The notes under the pieces are model-generated. The model saw only the letters and a program-made list of their open reading frames with translations. It was not told the origin of the DNA and ran no database searches. A stretch of DNA of 15,421 nucleotides from Betaproteobacteria bacterium (GTDB lineage Bacteria > Pseudomonadota > Gammaproteobacteria > Burkholderiales > Sulfuriferulaceae): assembly GCA_003455595.1 (NCBI GenBank), contig DMQT01000220.1:1-15421 (forward strand), given 5' to 3'. The stretch's first letter is position 1; each line of letters opens with the position of its first letter. Shown here piece by piece: positions 1 through 7,934 of the stretch. A program made the position numbers and the translations under genes.

Positions 1-866
1 CCCGGCGGCATATAGCAGGGTCGCCCGCCATAGCCCATCAAGCCCACCGTATCGCCCTGCCGCAACGCCACGTAAGCGAGCAGCAGCACGGCGTTGAGCG
101 CGTGGTCGAAGTGACTCAGCTCGCCATCCTGCGCTAGCATGCGCCGCCCGCAGTCGAGCAAAAAAACAATCTGCTGATCACGTTCATCCTGATACTCGCG
201 CGAGGTGAGTTTGTGCAGGCGCGAGGTGGCTTTCCAGTCGATCTGGCGCAGCATGTCGCCGCTGCGGTAATCGCGCAGCTGGTGAAATTCCAGCCCCTCG
301 CCCCGGCGCTGGCGCTGGCGAATACCTAACAGGCTCAAGCGGTTATCCGTCGCCAGCAACGCATAGCGCGTCACCGCCGCAAAATTCGGATAAACCTTGA
401 CGCATTCGACCTCACCCGCCGTGCGCGACTGCTGCCACAGTCCCCAGCGCGAAGCCAGCCGTAACTGCACCGCAGCGAAGCACTGTTCGCCGCGTGCCAG
501 TGGCCGGATCTCGTAACGCAATTCGACCCAGCCGTAGGCGGGCAACACCGCGTGCGCCGGCATGCCACGGGTGTCAACCTGCGCCGGATGGTGGTCGACG
601 ATGGCGAACGTTACGGCACGGTTACACGCATGCTGGATGTGCAGCCTGACTGTGCTCCACACGCCAAGCGCCAGCGTACCCGCAACGTGCCGCTCAACCT
701 GAACAGCCGGTTGCCGCAGCAGCGCCCATAAATCGTAGCCCGCCAGCAGCACAATCAGCCCGCCGCAGGTCAGCCACAATGCCGCCAGCGACGGAAAGAA
801 CGCGGCCGCCAGGCCGATTACCAGCCAGCCCCACAATAGGTGGAATAGGCGCCGTGCCGGGATCAC
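1..866 (-). CDS. DUF58 domain protein, partial (C-terminus beyond window)
   Basis: About 288 codons are visible; the reading frame stays open to the left edge, so the C-terminus is missing. The N-terminus has two hydrophobic stretches (about residues 5-50, including LLWGWLVIGLAAAFF), then a soluble beta-rich part. The DUF58 signature follows: an RRRGEG-EF-LRDY stretch, GD-LR-IDWKA and REYQDERDQQ. This leads into a von Willebrand A-like fold starting at IVFLLDCGRRM. The start is a GTG whose last bases form the TGA stop of the upstream moxR-like gene (GTGA, 866-863), implying translational coupling. DUF58 proteins are the usual partners of MoxR ATPases and are thought to be substrate or adaptor proteins at the membrane. 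Family assignment is secure; the biochemical role is not known. Confidence 0.9.
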   Translation of the reverse strand, partial: MIPARRLFHLLWGWLVIGLAAAFFPSLAALWLTCGGLIVLLAGYDLWALLRQPAVQVERHVAGTLALGVWSTVRLHIQHACNRAVTFAIVDHHPAQVDTRGMPAHAVLPAYGWVELRYEIRPLARGEQCFAAVQLRLASRWGLWQQSRTAGEVECVKVYPNFAAVTRYALLATDNRLSLLGIRQRQRRGEGLEFHQLRDYRSGDMLRQIDWKATSRLHKLTSREYQDERDQQIVFLLDCGRRMLAQDGELSHFDHALNAVLLLAYVALRQGDTVGLMGYGGRPCYMPP

Positions 867-1867
867 GCGCGCGGTGCTTTCACGCTTTCCAGCATGGCGG
901 CGAGCACGTCATCGGTGCGTTGGCCTTCGATTTCCAGCTCGGGGCGCAGGGTAATGCGATGACGCAACGCCGCAATGGCGATGGCTTTGACGTCATCCGG
1001 CGTGACGAAATCGCGCCCCCCCAGCAGTGCCCGCGCACGGGCGGCGCGGATCAGCGCAATCCCGCCGCGCGGCCCGGCACCGATGGCGATGCCCGACCAC
1101 TCGCGGGTCTGGCGTACGATGGCCACGGCATAATCGTTCACCGCCGCATCGACGCGCAAACTTGCCACTACGCGCTGGATGCCCAGCACGGTGTGCGGCT
1201 TGATGAGCGTAGCCACCGCCTCGACGTTGAGCGCGTCGCCGGTCTGCCCGGCGGTGACGCTGGCGACCAGCGATTTTTCCTCATGCTCTGCGGGGTAGCC
1301 GATCAGGATTTTCAGCAGAAAACGATCGAGCTGCGCTTCCGGCAGCGGGTAGGTGCCCTCTTGCTCGATCGGATTTTGCGTCGCCAGCGTCATGAATGGC
1401 GGTGCCAGCGCCATCGACTGGCCCTCGATGGTCACCTGACTTTCCTGCATCACTTCCAGTAGCGCCGCCTGGGTCTTGGCCGGCGCGCGGTTGATTTCGT
1501 CGGCCAGCAGCAGGTTGGTAAAAATCGGTCCGCGCCGGATGCTGAACTGCTCGCTTTTCAAGTCGTACAGCGCGTGGCCGGTAATGTCCGACGGCATCAG
1601 ATCCGGCGTGAACTGAATGCGCGTAAATGCGCCGTCGAAGGTCTTGGCCAGCGCCCGCACCAGCAGGGTTTTACCGACACCGGGTACGCCTTCTATCAGC
1701 ACGTGCCCCCCAGCGAATAGCGCAATCAGCACCTGCTCCACGGTGTCTGCCTGGCCGATCAGCGCCTTGCCGATCTCGCTGCGCATGCGTTGCGCGATGG
1801 CGCTGGCCTGCACCACCGGATTGCTGACAGGCGCGTTATCCGGGGTCGAAAATGATGTGTCATTCAT
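863..1867 (-). CDS. MoxR-family AAA+ ATPase
   Basis: 334 residues, normal for the family. Visible motifs are Walker A GVPGVGKT (residues 60-67), Walker B LLLADEIN (119-126, with D123 and E124), a sensor-1 region ATQNP (162-166) and EAQLDRF (177-183), followed by a C-terminal lid domain. MoxR ATPases are chaperone-like AAA+ proteins that help activate or assemble partner proteins, often with von Willebrand A or DUF58 partners. The ATG overlaps the stop of the DUF4350 gene (ATGA, 1867-1864) and an AAGGAAA ribosome site lies just upstream. The gene also overlaps the DUF58 gene downstream by 4 bases. The ATPase assignment is secure; the client is unknown, and the most likely partners are the adjacent membrane proteins. 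Confidence 0.95.
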   Translation of the reverse strand: MNDTSFSTPDNAPVSNPVVQASAIAQRMRSEIGKALIGQADTVEQVLIALFAGGHVLIEGVPGVGKTLLVRALAKTFDGAFTRIQFTPDLMPSDITGHALYDLKSEQFSIRRGPIFTNLLLADEINRAPAKTQAALLEVMQESQVTIEGQSMALAPPFMTLATQNPIEQEGTYPLPEAQLDRFLLKILIGYPAEHEEKSLVASVTAGQTGDALNVEAVATLIKPHTVLGIQRVVASLRVDAAVNDYAVAIVRQTREWSGIAIGAGPRGGIALIRAARARALLGGRDFVTPDDVKAIAIAALRHRITLRPELEIEGQRTDDVLAAMLESVKAPRA

Positions 1868-2985
1868 AGTGATTTCCTTATCGTCTCTAGCAGGCTGATG
1901 GCTTCGGTAAACTGATATTCATTCGGCGCGTAAGGGTCGAACAGAGCAAGCTGCAACACGGCGGGGGGTGCCTGCGTCAGTCCGGCCAAATGCGCTGTCA
2001 GCGCCACCTGCGGCAAGCGCGCCCAGGCCGGATGACGCGCTTCCAGCACGCGCCACACGGCACTGCGCGCGGCATTCAGCAAGCTGGCACGCTGGCCGTG
2101 ACGCCACAAAAAGCGCCCGCTCGCGTCGATATGCTCAAGCAGACGCCGCCGCGCCAGCGGCGCTTCGGCACGCAGCGGGCCGAAGCGTCGGCTACGCGCC
2201 CACAGCCACGCTACCAGCAGCACGCTGGCACTCAGCAGCGCCAGCGGTGCCTGCGTCCCCAGCCATTTCCACAGCGGCGGCATGTCGCCCGCCGTCACCA
2301 GCCAGATCGGCGCAGCGGGTCGAGTGTGGGTCAAAAACCACAAGAATGCCGCATTGTCGTAACGCCCGATTGCGTCGTTTTGCATGAATCCGGCATCGCT
2401 CAGCACCGTCACCGCGCCGCTGCCGTATTTAAAGCGCATCAGGTGGGTGCCGGTTTCATCCATCACGCTGAATGCGGGCTTAACGCCGCGTGCCAGCAGT
2501 TTCCAGCCGGGTGCAAACGACACCTGCATGAAATCCGGCGCGGCGGGCCAAACCACATCTGTTGGCAAATAAACCCACTTCGGATTGAGCGTTGCAGGCA
2601 CCCGCACCACGCTGAACGGCTGCAACAGCGCATCCGGTTCGGCACCGGCCGCGTCATCTGGCACATTGCCCGGCACCACGATTAACTGGCCACCCGCGTG
2701 TACCCAGGCCAGCAGCGCGGCGCTGCGGTGCGCGCCGAGTTCAATACGCGAGCCGGTCATCACCAGCATGACGTTGGACGGCGGCTCGACGAAACGGGAC
2801 AGACTTTTGACCGGGTGCGATGGACTGTTCAAGAATCGCTCAGCGGCGAGCAACGGGTTGGTCAGCGCTTCGCCCTGAAAGCCGATGCGCACGGTCTGAT
2901 CCACCAGCGAAAAATTCTGGTAAAACCAGTAGCCGCCCCAGCCCATCAACACGGTGAGCAAGCCGCCCAGCAGCCAGGTTCTCAT
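1864..2985 (-). CDS. DUF4350 domain membrane protein
   Basis: 373 residues. A transmembrane helix at residues 4-22 serves as a signal anchor. The extracytoplasmic part (about 30-240) has the DUF4350 pattern: an ERFL segment, a hydrophobic strand NVMLVMTGSR, then LLAWVHAGGQLIVV (91-104) and a GSGAVTVLSDAGFMQND stretch (188-204). A second helix (about 246-263) is followed by a basic cytoplasmic tail (ARSRRFGP, then ARRRLLEHIDASGRFLWRHG) of about 110 residues. The fold of such domains resembles glutamine-amidotransferase-like sensor domains of membrane proteins (family knowledge). The ATG overlaps the stop of the DUF4129 gene (2985-2982), and the gene overlaps moxR downstream, so it sits inside a coupled operon. 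Its biochemical function is unknown. Confidence 0.85.
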   Translation of the reverse strand: MRTWLLGGLLTVLMGWGGYWFYQNFSLVDQTVRIGFQGEALTNPLLAAERFLNSPSHPVKSLSRFVEPPSNVMLVMTGSRIELGAHRSAALLAWVHAGGQLIVVPGNVPDDAAGAEPDALLQPFSVVRVPATLNPKWVYLPTDVVWPAAPDFMQVSFAPGWKLLARGVKPAFSVMDETGTHLMRFKYGSGAVTVLSDAGFMQNDAIGRYDNAAFLWFLTHTRPAAPIWLVTAGDMPPLWKWLGTQAPLALLSASVLLVAWLWARSRRFGPLRAEAPLARRRLLEHIDASGRFLWRHGQRASLLNAARSAVWRVLEARHPAWARLPQVALTAHLAGLTQAPPAVLQLALFDPYAPNEYQFTEAISLLETIRKSL

Positions 2986-4436
2986 GCGGTGGCTCCAAAA
3001 TGCACCGCCCAGTTTTCACACAACTGCTGCAACGCGTCCGATTGCGGCGACCGTCCAGCGTAAGCAACCCGCTGCCAAGCCTGCGTCAGCGCACTAAAGT
3101 ACGCGTCCGCTTCAGGGGTTGCCGTGGTGTTAAACAGCCGCATGCAATCGCCCTCGGTGGCGTTGCTGCCCGGTCGCGCCATGCCGTGCGTCACCCAATG
3201 CGCCAGCGCGCCGCGATATAGCAGGCTCAATGCCTCGCGCATTTGTCCGGCCTGCCCCAGCTGCCAAGCGGTTGCCGGAATATCATCCGGCAGCGATTGC
3301 GGCTGGAGGTCCAGACCAAACAGCATCGCCGGGGCGGCATACGCCGGGATTTTCCGCTGGATGGCAAACCATTTCAGCCAGTAGGTACGCTTCATCAGCA
3401 GCCAGATCACTGCAACGGCGAGCACCACCCACAGGCCGACTTCCACACCACGCGCCAGCCCCGGAATGAACTTTTCCAGCCATTTTCGCCAAGCCGGGTC
3501 AGATGGTTTAACCAGGGAAGTCTTGCCGAGGTATTGCCATTGGCGTTCAGTTTTTTCGGTCTCGAACTCAGGTTGTTTCAGCACCTCAGCGATGCGCTGC
3601 TTGAGCTGCGCCGCGCTGGGTGCCGCAGCATCGGCAGCCCCTACTGGCGTGGGCACAGCGACCAGACTCAGCCACAGCACGCCCAGCAGTATGGCGAGCG
3701 GCTGGCCAAGCCGCGCCAAGCGCTGCGCCATGCGGCGAAACGCAATCTCGATATCCCAGCCTTCCAGCACCGTCCTGCGGTTGAGATACAGCGCGAACCC
3801 GGCAGCCACGTAAAACGGCTCCATCAGGCTCATCGCTGCCAGATAAAAGGTGTATTGCAGCGCCGTCAGCCAGGCATCGTCGTCGGCAAGATACAGCCGC
3901 GAAAAATCCAGATGGCTGTCATGCGGCCACAGTAAATACAGCAAAACGAACAGGCCGATATCGAGAATGAATTCCAGATGCAGGCACACCAGCGTCAGCC
4001 ACACTGCACCGCTGCGGGTCTTTTTTTGCAGCACGGCGAGGCGTTGGCGACGCAGCTTGCCGCGCAGGTCTTCGAGGTCGCGCACTGGCATGTCGAAGGA
4101 ACGCGCGAAGTCGAAGCGCCCCAGCGTCAGATCCCACGCCAGATGCCTGCGCCACAGCGGCAGCACGCCGCGCAGCGTTTGGCGGATGCTCGGCGTGTCG
4201 CCAAACGTCGCATGGCTCAGCACATACAGCGGGATGCGGTCGAACATCGGCTTGAGCCACCAGATCAGCAGTGGTGCCAGCCACGGCACCGTCCAGCACA
4301 GCAGATGGATGAGCACGGCGAGCGGCAGCAGCAGCGCAAACCACGCGCCCCAGATTGCGCGGGCGCTGTGCCGCGCCATGCTGAAACCGAGATCGATGGC
4401 TTCCCAATGGCTGCGCGGGCGCAGTGCGACGGTCAT
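2982..4436 (-). CDS. DUF4129 domain multi-pass membrane protein
   Basis: 484 residues from the chosen ATG (MTVALRPRSHW). Hydrophobic helices lie at about 28-65, 145-170, 190-217 and 244-262. A long loop (about 265-330) precedes one more helix (332-348) and a cytosolic C-terminal DUF4129 domain (about 385-480), with LLYRGALAHWVTHG, TEGDC and QAWQRVAYAG motifs. A conserved-looking ALYLNRRTVLEGWDIE segment spans 215-230. The ATG at 4436 lies four bases after the SpoIIM-like stop. A TTG at 4472 or a GTG at 4451 would give a longer protein, but neither has a convincing ribosome site and both overlap the upstream gene. DUF4129 occurs as a C-terminal domain in MoxR-linked and transglutaminase-linked membrane proteins. 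Function is unknown; its role in the MoxR module is inferred from coupling to DUF4350 (4-base overlap). Confidence 0.85.
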   Translation of the reverse strand: MTVALRPRSHWEAIDLGFSMARHSARAIWGAWFALLLPLAVLIHLLCWTVPWLAPLLIWWLKPMFDRIPLYVLSHATFGDTPSIRQTLRGVLPLWRRHLAWDLTLGRFDFARSFDMPVRDLEDLRGKLRRQRLAVLQKKTRSGAVWLTLVCLHLEFILDIGLFVLLYLLWPHDSHLDFSRLYLADDDAWLTALQYTFYLAAMSLMEPFYVAAGFALYLNRRTVLEGWDIEIAFRRMAQRLARLGQPLAILLGVLWLSLVAVPTPVGAADAAAPSAAQLKQRIAEVLKQPEFETEKTERQWQYLGKTSLVKPSDPAWRKWLEKFIPGLARGVEVGLWVVLAVAVIWLLMKRTYWLKWFAIQRKIPAYAAPAMLFGLDLQPQSLPDDIPATAWQLGQAGQMREALSLLYRGALAHWVTHGMARPGSNATEGDCMRLFNTTATPEADAYFSALTQAWQRVAYAGRSPQSDALQQLCENWAVHFGATA

Positions 4437-4440
4437 CGCA

Positions 4441-5424
4441 TCAAGCTGCACGGCCACGCCCCGAAAACACAAAGTAGGCGCTCACGCCCAGCCACAACAG
4501 CGCACCCACGCTGTATTTCACCGCAGGCGGCAGCGCCTGCGAGGACGACCAAAACGCCTCGATAAACGCCGCAATCAGCAGCATGCCGACCACGCCATAA
4601 ACAAGCCGGATACTGACCTGCGCCGCCGCGCGCAGCGCCGCCAGCCGGGTCTGGTTACCGGGCGCCAGCAGCGCCAGCCCCAGTTTTAGCCCGGCTGCAC
4701 CCGACAGTACGATGGCCGTCAACTCGAACGCGCCGTGCCCGACCACAAACGGATAAAACGTCGCGCCAGACCCAATGCGCGAGAGATGCCCCGCCACCCC
4801 GCCCATGAACAGGCCGTTGTAGACCAGATAAAACACGCTGCCGAGGCCGTACAGCAAGCCCCCGGCAAAGGTCTGAAAGCCAATGCCGATATTGTTTTTG
4901 ATGTAATAGCCGAACATCAGGAAATCGCCGTCAGACTGGCGCGCGCGGCCTACGTGCGCCACGTTCGGGTCGTACATCGATTCAATCGACGCCAGCATAG
5001 TGTGATCGAGCAGGGTGTAAATCAGATGCGGCGCATATTGCAGCGCCAGCCCCATCAGTAGCGCGGGCAGGTAGAGCAGCGCCGCCGCCAACCAGAACAG
5101 CCGCGCCTCGGCACGCACCAGCGCCGGAAAATCGATGACGACGAATTGCAGCAACTGCGACCCGAACACACCGCGCGCGCGGTACAGGTGTTGATGGCCG
5201 TCCAGCACCAACCGCTCCAGCCGCGCAATCAAATAACTCGCGTATTGGCGCTCTCTGGCCAGCGCCAAATGGTGGCACACTTGCCGGTAAGCCTGTGGAA
5301 ACGCGCCATACCCCATGGGTGCTTTGATCTGAGCGACAGGCCGCTGACCATCGAGCTCTGCCAGTAGCGCTTCAAAGCGCGACCAGAATGCATCGTGCTG
5401 CTGTTCGAAATCCTGCTGCTTCAT
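4441..5424 (-). CDS. SpoIIM-like (stage II sporulation protein M family) membrane protein
   Basis: 327 residues. The N-terminal 90 residues are soluble and helical (MKQQDFEQQHDAFWSRFEAL). Membrane segments follow at about 105-128 and through the SpoIIM core, which contains LMFGYYIKNNIGIGFQTFAG, GLLYGLGSVFYLVYNGLFMG and VVGHGAFELTAIVLSGAAGL (about 168-245). Two further helices lie near the C-terminus. In Bacillus, SpoIIM belongs to the engulfment peptidoglycan machinery, but this organism type does not sporulate. Non-sporulating SpoIIM-like proteins commonly sit next to RDD and MoxR/DUF58 genes, as here. The ATG overlaps the RDD stop (5424-5421). The transmembrane character and family are clear; the role is unknown. 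Confidence 0.9.
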   Translation of the reverse strand: MKQQDFEQQHDAFWSRFEALLAELDGQRPVAQIKAPMGYGAFPQAYRQVCHHLALARERQYASYLIARLERLVLDGHQHLYRARGVFGSQLLQFVVIDFPALVRAEARLFWLAAALLYLPALLMGLALQYAPHLIYTLLDHTMLASIESMYDPNVAHVGRARQSDGDFLMFGYYIKNNIGIGFQTFAGGLLYGLGSVFYLVYNGLFMGGVAGHLSRIGSGATFYPFVVGHGAFELTAIVLSGAAGLKLGLALLAPGNQTRLAALRAAAQVSIRLVYGVVGMLLIAAFIEAFWSSSQALPPAVKYSVGALLWLGVSAYFVFSGRGRAA

Positions 5425-6098
5425 CGCTGTTTGCCCAGCAGCCAGTTGGCCGTGGCGTAGAGTTGGTGAATCGCCGCCGTGGGGGTAGCCTGCGGCACGA
5501 CGATCCCGGCCAGTTCTGCCGTGCGTTCCGGCGACAGACTGCGCGCGCGTTCGGCGAAACCGATGACCGCGCGCTGTTCATCCAGCGTCAGGCGTTGACG
5601 CGGTGCCTGCGCTGCGTCGTTCGGCACCGTCGGCGGCTGACTTTTGCCGTCCTGATACACCACGCGCGTGCCGGCGGCGATGTCGCCGAGCCGTTTAAAG
5701 TCACCGTGCAGCAGCATCGACACCAGCCCGAAGCCATACATCACCGGCAAAAAATCCACAAAGCGCAGCAGGTTGCGGATCATCGATGCCGACCCGCCGA
5801 CCGGCGTGCCGTCGTCGTCCACCACCCGCAGGCCGAGCGCGCGCTTGCCCGGCGTCTGGCCGTGCCGGTATACCTCGAACAGCACTGGGTAAAACCATTC
5901 GAACAGAAACAGGCTGAGCAGTAACAGCCCGATACCGAATTTACCCAGCTGCGACATGGCGATGGCGAGCACGACATACACGCCGCCGCGTATCAGCAGA
6001 TCAATCACCCAAGCCAGGCTGCGCACCACCGGCCCGGCGACGCGCAGGCGCAACTCAACGCCCTCCGGCGTCTCGATGGCGCGATAAGTGTCGAGCAA
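5421..6098 (-). CDS. RDD family membrane protein
   Basis: 225 residues. It has the arginine/aspartate pattern that names the family: R26 and D33 around the first membrane helix (VRSLAWVIDLLIR), GQTPGKRALGLRV (80-92), R112/D115 in LLRFVDFLP, and FKRLGDIAAGTRVVY (134-148). The C-terminal 70 residues are soluble. RDD proteins are membrane components, some linked to ion transport or to stabilising other membrane proteins; here the role is unassigned. The start is a TTG (MLDTYRAIETPEGVEL, matching the usual N-terminus of this family), six bases after the DUF805 stop and with only a weak ribosome site, so translation probably depends on the upstream gene. It overlaps the SpoIIM-like gene by 4 bases. 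Confidence 0.9.
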   Translation of the reverse strand: MLDTYRAIETPEGVELRLRVAGPVVRSLAWVIDLLIRGGVYVVLAIAMSQLGKFGIGLLLLSLFLFEWFYPVLFEVYRHGQTPGKRALGLRVVDDDGTPVGGSASMIRNLLRFVDFLPVMYGFGLVSMLLHGDFKRLGDIAAGTRVVYQDGKSQPPTVPNDAAQAPRQRLTLDEQRAVIGFAERARSLSPERTAELAGIVVPQATPTAAIHQLYATANWLLGKQR

Positions 6099-6104
6099 GG
6101 GAAA

Positions 6105-6665
6105 TTACTGCGGCTGTGCGGGTACGGGGATCGTGCTTTGTGCGGCGGCCTGGGCTCTTTTTACATACGTCTGATAGGCCGGAATGGCGATGGCGGCCAC
6201 AATGCCGATCAGCATGACGCCGACGAGAATAATGGCCACCCAGATGCCCACGCCACGATTGGGCGAGGGTTGCTTGCCAAAACGGTTTTCGCCGTCGGTG
6301 CCAGGAATGAACAGGAACACCAGATTCGCTAGCGGCACAAACACCAACAATGCCAGCCAACCCGTAATATTGAAATCATGTGCGCGTTGAATCGCCAACA
6401 TCACTGCCAGCACAATCACACCCAGATACGCAACGCCGATCAGTACCATCATCAAGCCTTGCGGCGCGCCCATTGCAATCGAGGCACCTGCCAGCGCACC
6501 CATCACCACATAAATCAGCAGACCATACGCCATCGAGTAGCCCAGATAGCGCAACCGCCCGATGCGCCCACTGATCGACAACACCTTGACCTCGCCATAT
6601 TCCGTATCCTGATGCTGAAAATCGACATTGGATCGTGGCGCCTGATACGGATTCGTTGCATTCAT
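6105..6665 (-). CDS. DUF805 family membrane protein with pilin-like C-terminal helix
   Basis: 186 residues. After a polar N-terminus (MNATNPYQAP) the DUF805 features appear: SGRIGRLRYLGY (32-43), several membrane helices, IQRAHDFNITGWLALL (92-107) and IPGTDGENRFG (120-130). The last helix (about 140-165) ends in GIVAAIAIPAYQTYVKRAQ (154-172), which closely resembles the N-terminal helix of type IV pilins but lacks a leader peptide and prepilin cleavage site. The ATG has a good GGGAGAAA ribosome site. The gene lies 69 bases downstream of the M14 carboxypeptidase and six bases upstream of the RDD gene, so it may be the first gene of the MoxR module or part of a longer transcript. DUF805 function is unknown. 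Confidence 0.85.
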   Translation of the reverse strand: MNATNPYQAPRSNVDFQHQDTEYGEVKVLSISGRIGRLRYLGYSMAYGLLIYVVMGALAGASIAMGAPQGLMMVLIGVAYLGVIVLAVMLAIQRAHDFNITGWLALLVFVPLANLVFLFIPGTDGENRFGKQPSPNRGVGIWVAIILVGVMLIGIVAAIAIPAYQTYVKRAQAAAQSTIPVPAQPQ

Positions 6666-6732
6666 TATTAGTTTCTCCCTGAAGGTTTATGGCTTGTTTT
6701 TATGTTGCCCGGCAAAACATACACCCCACCGT

Positions 6733-7854
6733 TTACCGCCGACTAGCGTCGCAATGCGTCAGCACCGCGTCCAGCAGCGCCGCACCCAGCCGTTTGCTGC
6801 GCGCAGCACTCCAGCCATACACATTATCGGCAAGATTGGCGTTGTCCTTGAATGGCATTTCCAGGGTTAGCGAAACACAGCCGAAGGTATACCCGACGTA
6901 TTTCGACGCCAGCGTGAGCATTTCAGTGGAAAAACGGTCCGGCGCGTAGCCGTGTTCGCGCTGAAAATCCGGACTGATCTGCAGCAGGCGCGCGATGAAA
7001 GCCGCCTGCTTCTCAATCAGTTCAGTCGCATAACCGGGGATCATCTCGCTGCCATCGATGAACACGTAGGGGATGGTTTCATCACCGTGAATGTCGAGGA
7101 ACAGATCGACCCCGGAGGCATGCATGGCGTTGCGCACGTGCAGCACTTCGGGGCTTTTTTCCAGGCTTGGCGTCATCCATTCACGGTTCAAATTCGCACC
7201 TGCCGCGTTGCTGCGCAGGTTCCCAAAAGCCGCGCCGTCGGGGTTCATGTTGGGCACAATGTGGAAGGTCGCCAGCTGCGCCAGCGTGCGCGCCACCGGG
7301 TCGGCCGCATCGAGCAGGCGTTCCAGCAGGCCTTCGATCAGCCACTCCGTCATGCTCTCACCCGGATGCTGGCGCGCGATGATCCACACCTGTTTGTCAC
7401 CGTTACCCCAACATATTTTATCCAGGTCACGCCCCTGTACGCTGGTACCCAGACGCGCCACGTGCACATCCGGCGAGGCCGCCGCCTGCGCGATCAAATC
7501 CAGATGCCGCTCCCATGAATACGGCGTGAAGTAGGCGTAATACACACTGTCGCATTCCGGCGTGTGGGTGATAGTGAGCACCTGCCCGTCATAGGTGGTG
7601 GGCACGCGAAACCAGTGCTGGCGGTCATAGCTGGCCAGCGCTTGATAGCCGTGCCAGCCGTCCGCATAGGTACACTCTCCGGCGTTGAGCAGGCGCAAGG
7701 TGAGCGCCTGCTGCGCGATGCCGCTGACGCGGAAATGAAACCACTGGCGGAACGCCGCGGCGTTGTCAGCACGGATATGCAGGCGAATGTCGCTCGGGCT
7801 ATCGGCACTAAGGACTTCAATCGCGCCGGAATCAAACTGGCTGGAGATATGCAT
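6733..7854 (-). CDS. M14-family zinc carboxypeptidase, cytosolic carboxypeptidase type
   Basis: 373 residues, with no signal peptide. An N-terminal beta-sandwich-like domain (1-115, including FHFRVSGIAQQ and YYAYFTPYSWERH) precedes the catalytic domain, an arrangement typical of the cytosolic carboxypeptidase (AGTPBP-like) branch. Zinc and catalytic residues are visible: HPGE (H163, E166), DIHGD (H256) and a catalytic glutamate in TLEMPFKDN (E332). Substrate residues appear in NMNPDG (202-207) and NLNREW (221-226). Bacterial members are predicted to remove C-terminal residues, often acidic ones, from peptides or proteins; the substrate here is unknown. It is separated from the upstream DUF2892 gene by a strong hairpin terminator and has no obvious ribosome site at its ATG. 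Active-site completeness suggests a working enzyme. Confidence 0.92.
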   Translation of the reverse strand: MHISSQFDSGAIEVLSADSPSDIRLHIRADNAAAFRQWFHFRVSGIAQQALTLRLLNAGECTYADGWHGYQALASYDRQHWFRVPTTYDGQVLTITHTPECDSVYYAYFTPYSWERHLDLIAQAAASPDVHVARLGTSVQGRDLDKICWGNGDKQVWIIARQHPGESMTEWLIEGLLERLLDAADPVARTLAQLATFHIVPNMNPDGAAFGNLRSNAAGANLNREWMTPSLEKSPEVLHVRNAMHASGVDLFLDIHGDETIPYVFIDGSEMIPGYATELIEKQAAFIARLLQISPDFQREHGYAPDRFSTEMLTLASKYVGYTFGCVSLTLEMPFKDNANLADNVYGWSAARSKRLGAALLDAVLTHCDASRR

Positions 7855-7878
7855 GATGGAATGAACGCGTAAATCGCC

Positions 7879-7884
7879 ATTATA
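7879..7884 (-). promoter_or_regulatory. Candidate -10 box upstream of the M14 carboxypeptidase gene
   Basis: A perfect TATAAT on the minus strand immediately follows the T-run of the DUF2892 terminator. It would start transcription about 18 bases before the carboxypeptidase ATG. No good -35 box is visible at the usual spacing, since that position falls inside the hairpin. It may be a chance match in an AT tract. Confidence 0.35.
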
Positions 7885-7916
7885 AAAAAAGCGGCACCCG
7901 CAGGTACCGCTTTTTA
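7885..7916 (-). terminator. Rho-independent terminator after the DUF2892 gene
   Basis: The arms AAAAAGCGG and CCGCTTTTT, plus an inner ACC/GGT pair separated by one mismatch, form a hairpin with a four-base loop. There are A/T runs on both sides, so it could stop transcription from either direction. It lies 19 bases after the DUF2892 stop codon, as expected for that gene's terminator. Confidence 0.85.
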
Positions 7917-7934
7917 GTTGACGCGCCAGAACGC

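Noticed and set aside
779..1462. A plus-strand open frame of 227 codons opposite the MoxR and DUF58 genes.
   Set aside because: Composition is rich in Arg, His, Gln and Gly with no domain, and it is antisense to genes with strong family signatures.
4437..4472. Longer N-terminus for the DUF4129 protein starting at TTG 4472.
   Set aside because: It would overlap the SpoIIM-like gene by 32 bases and use a TTG without a ribosome site; the ATG at 4436 fits operon spacing.
4441..5424. Evidence for sporulation from a SpoIIM-type protein.
   Set aside because: SpoIIM-like proteins are widespread in non-sporulating bacteria beside MoxR and RDD genes; nothing else here suggests sporulation.
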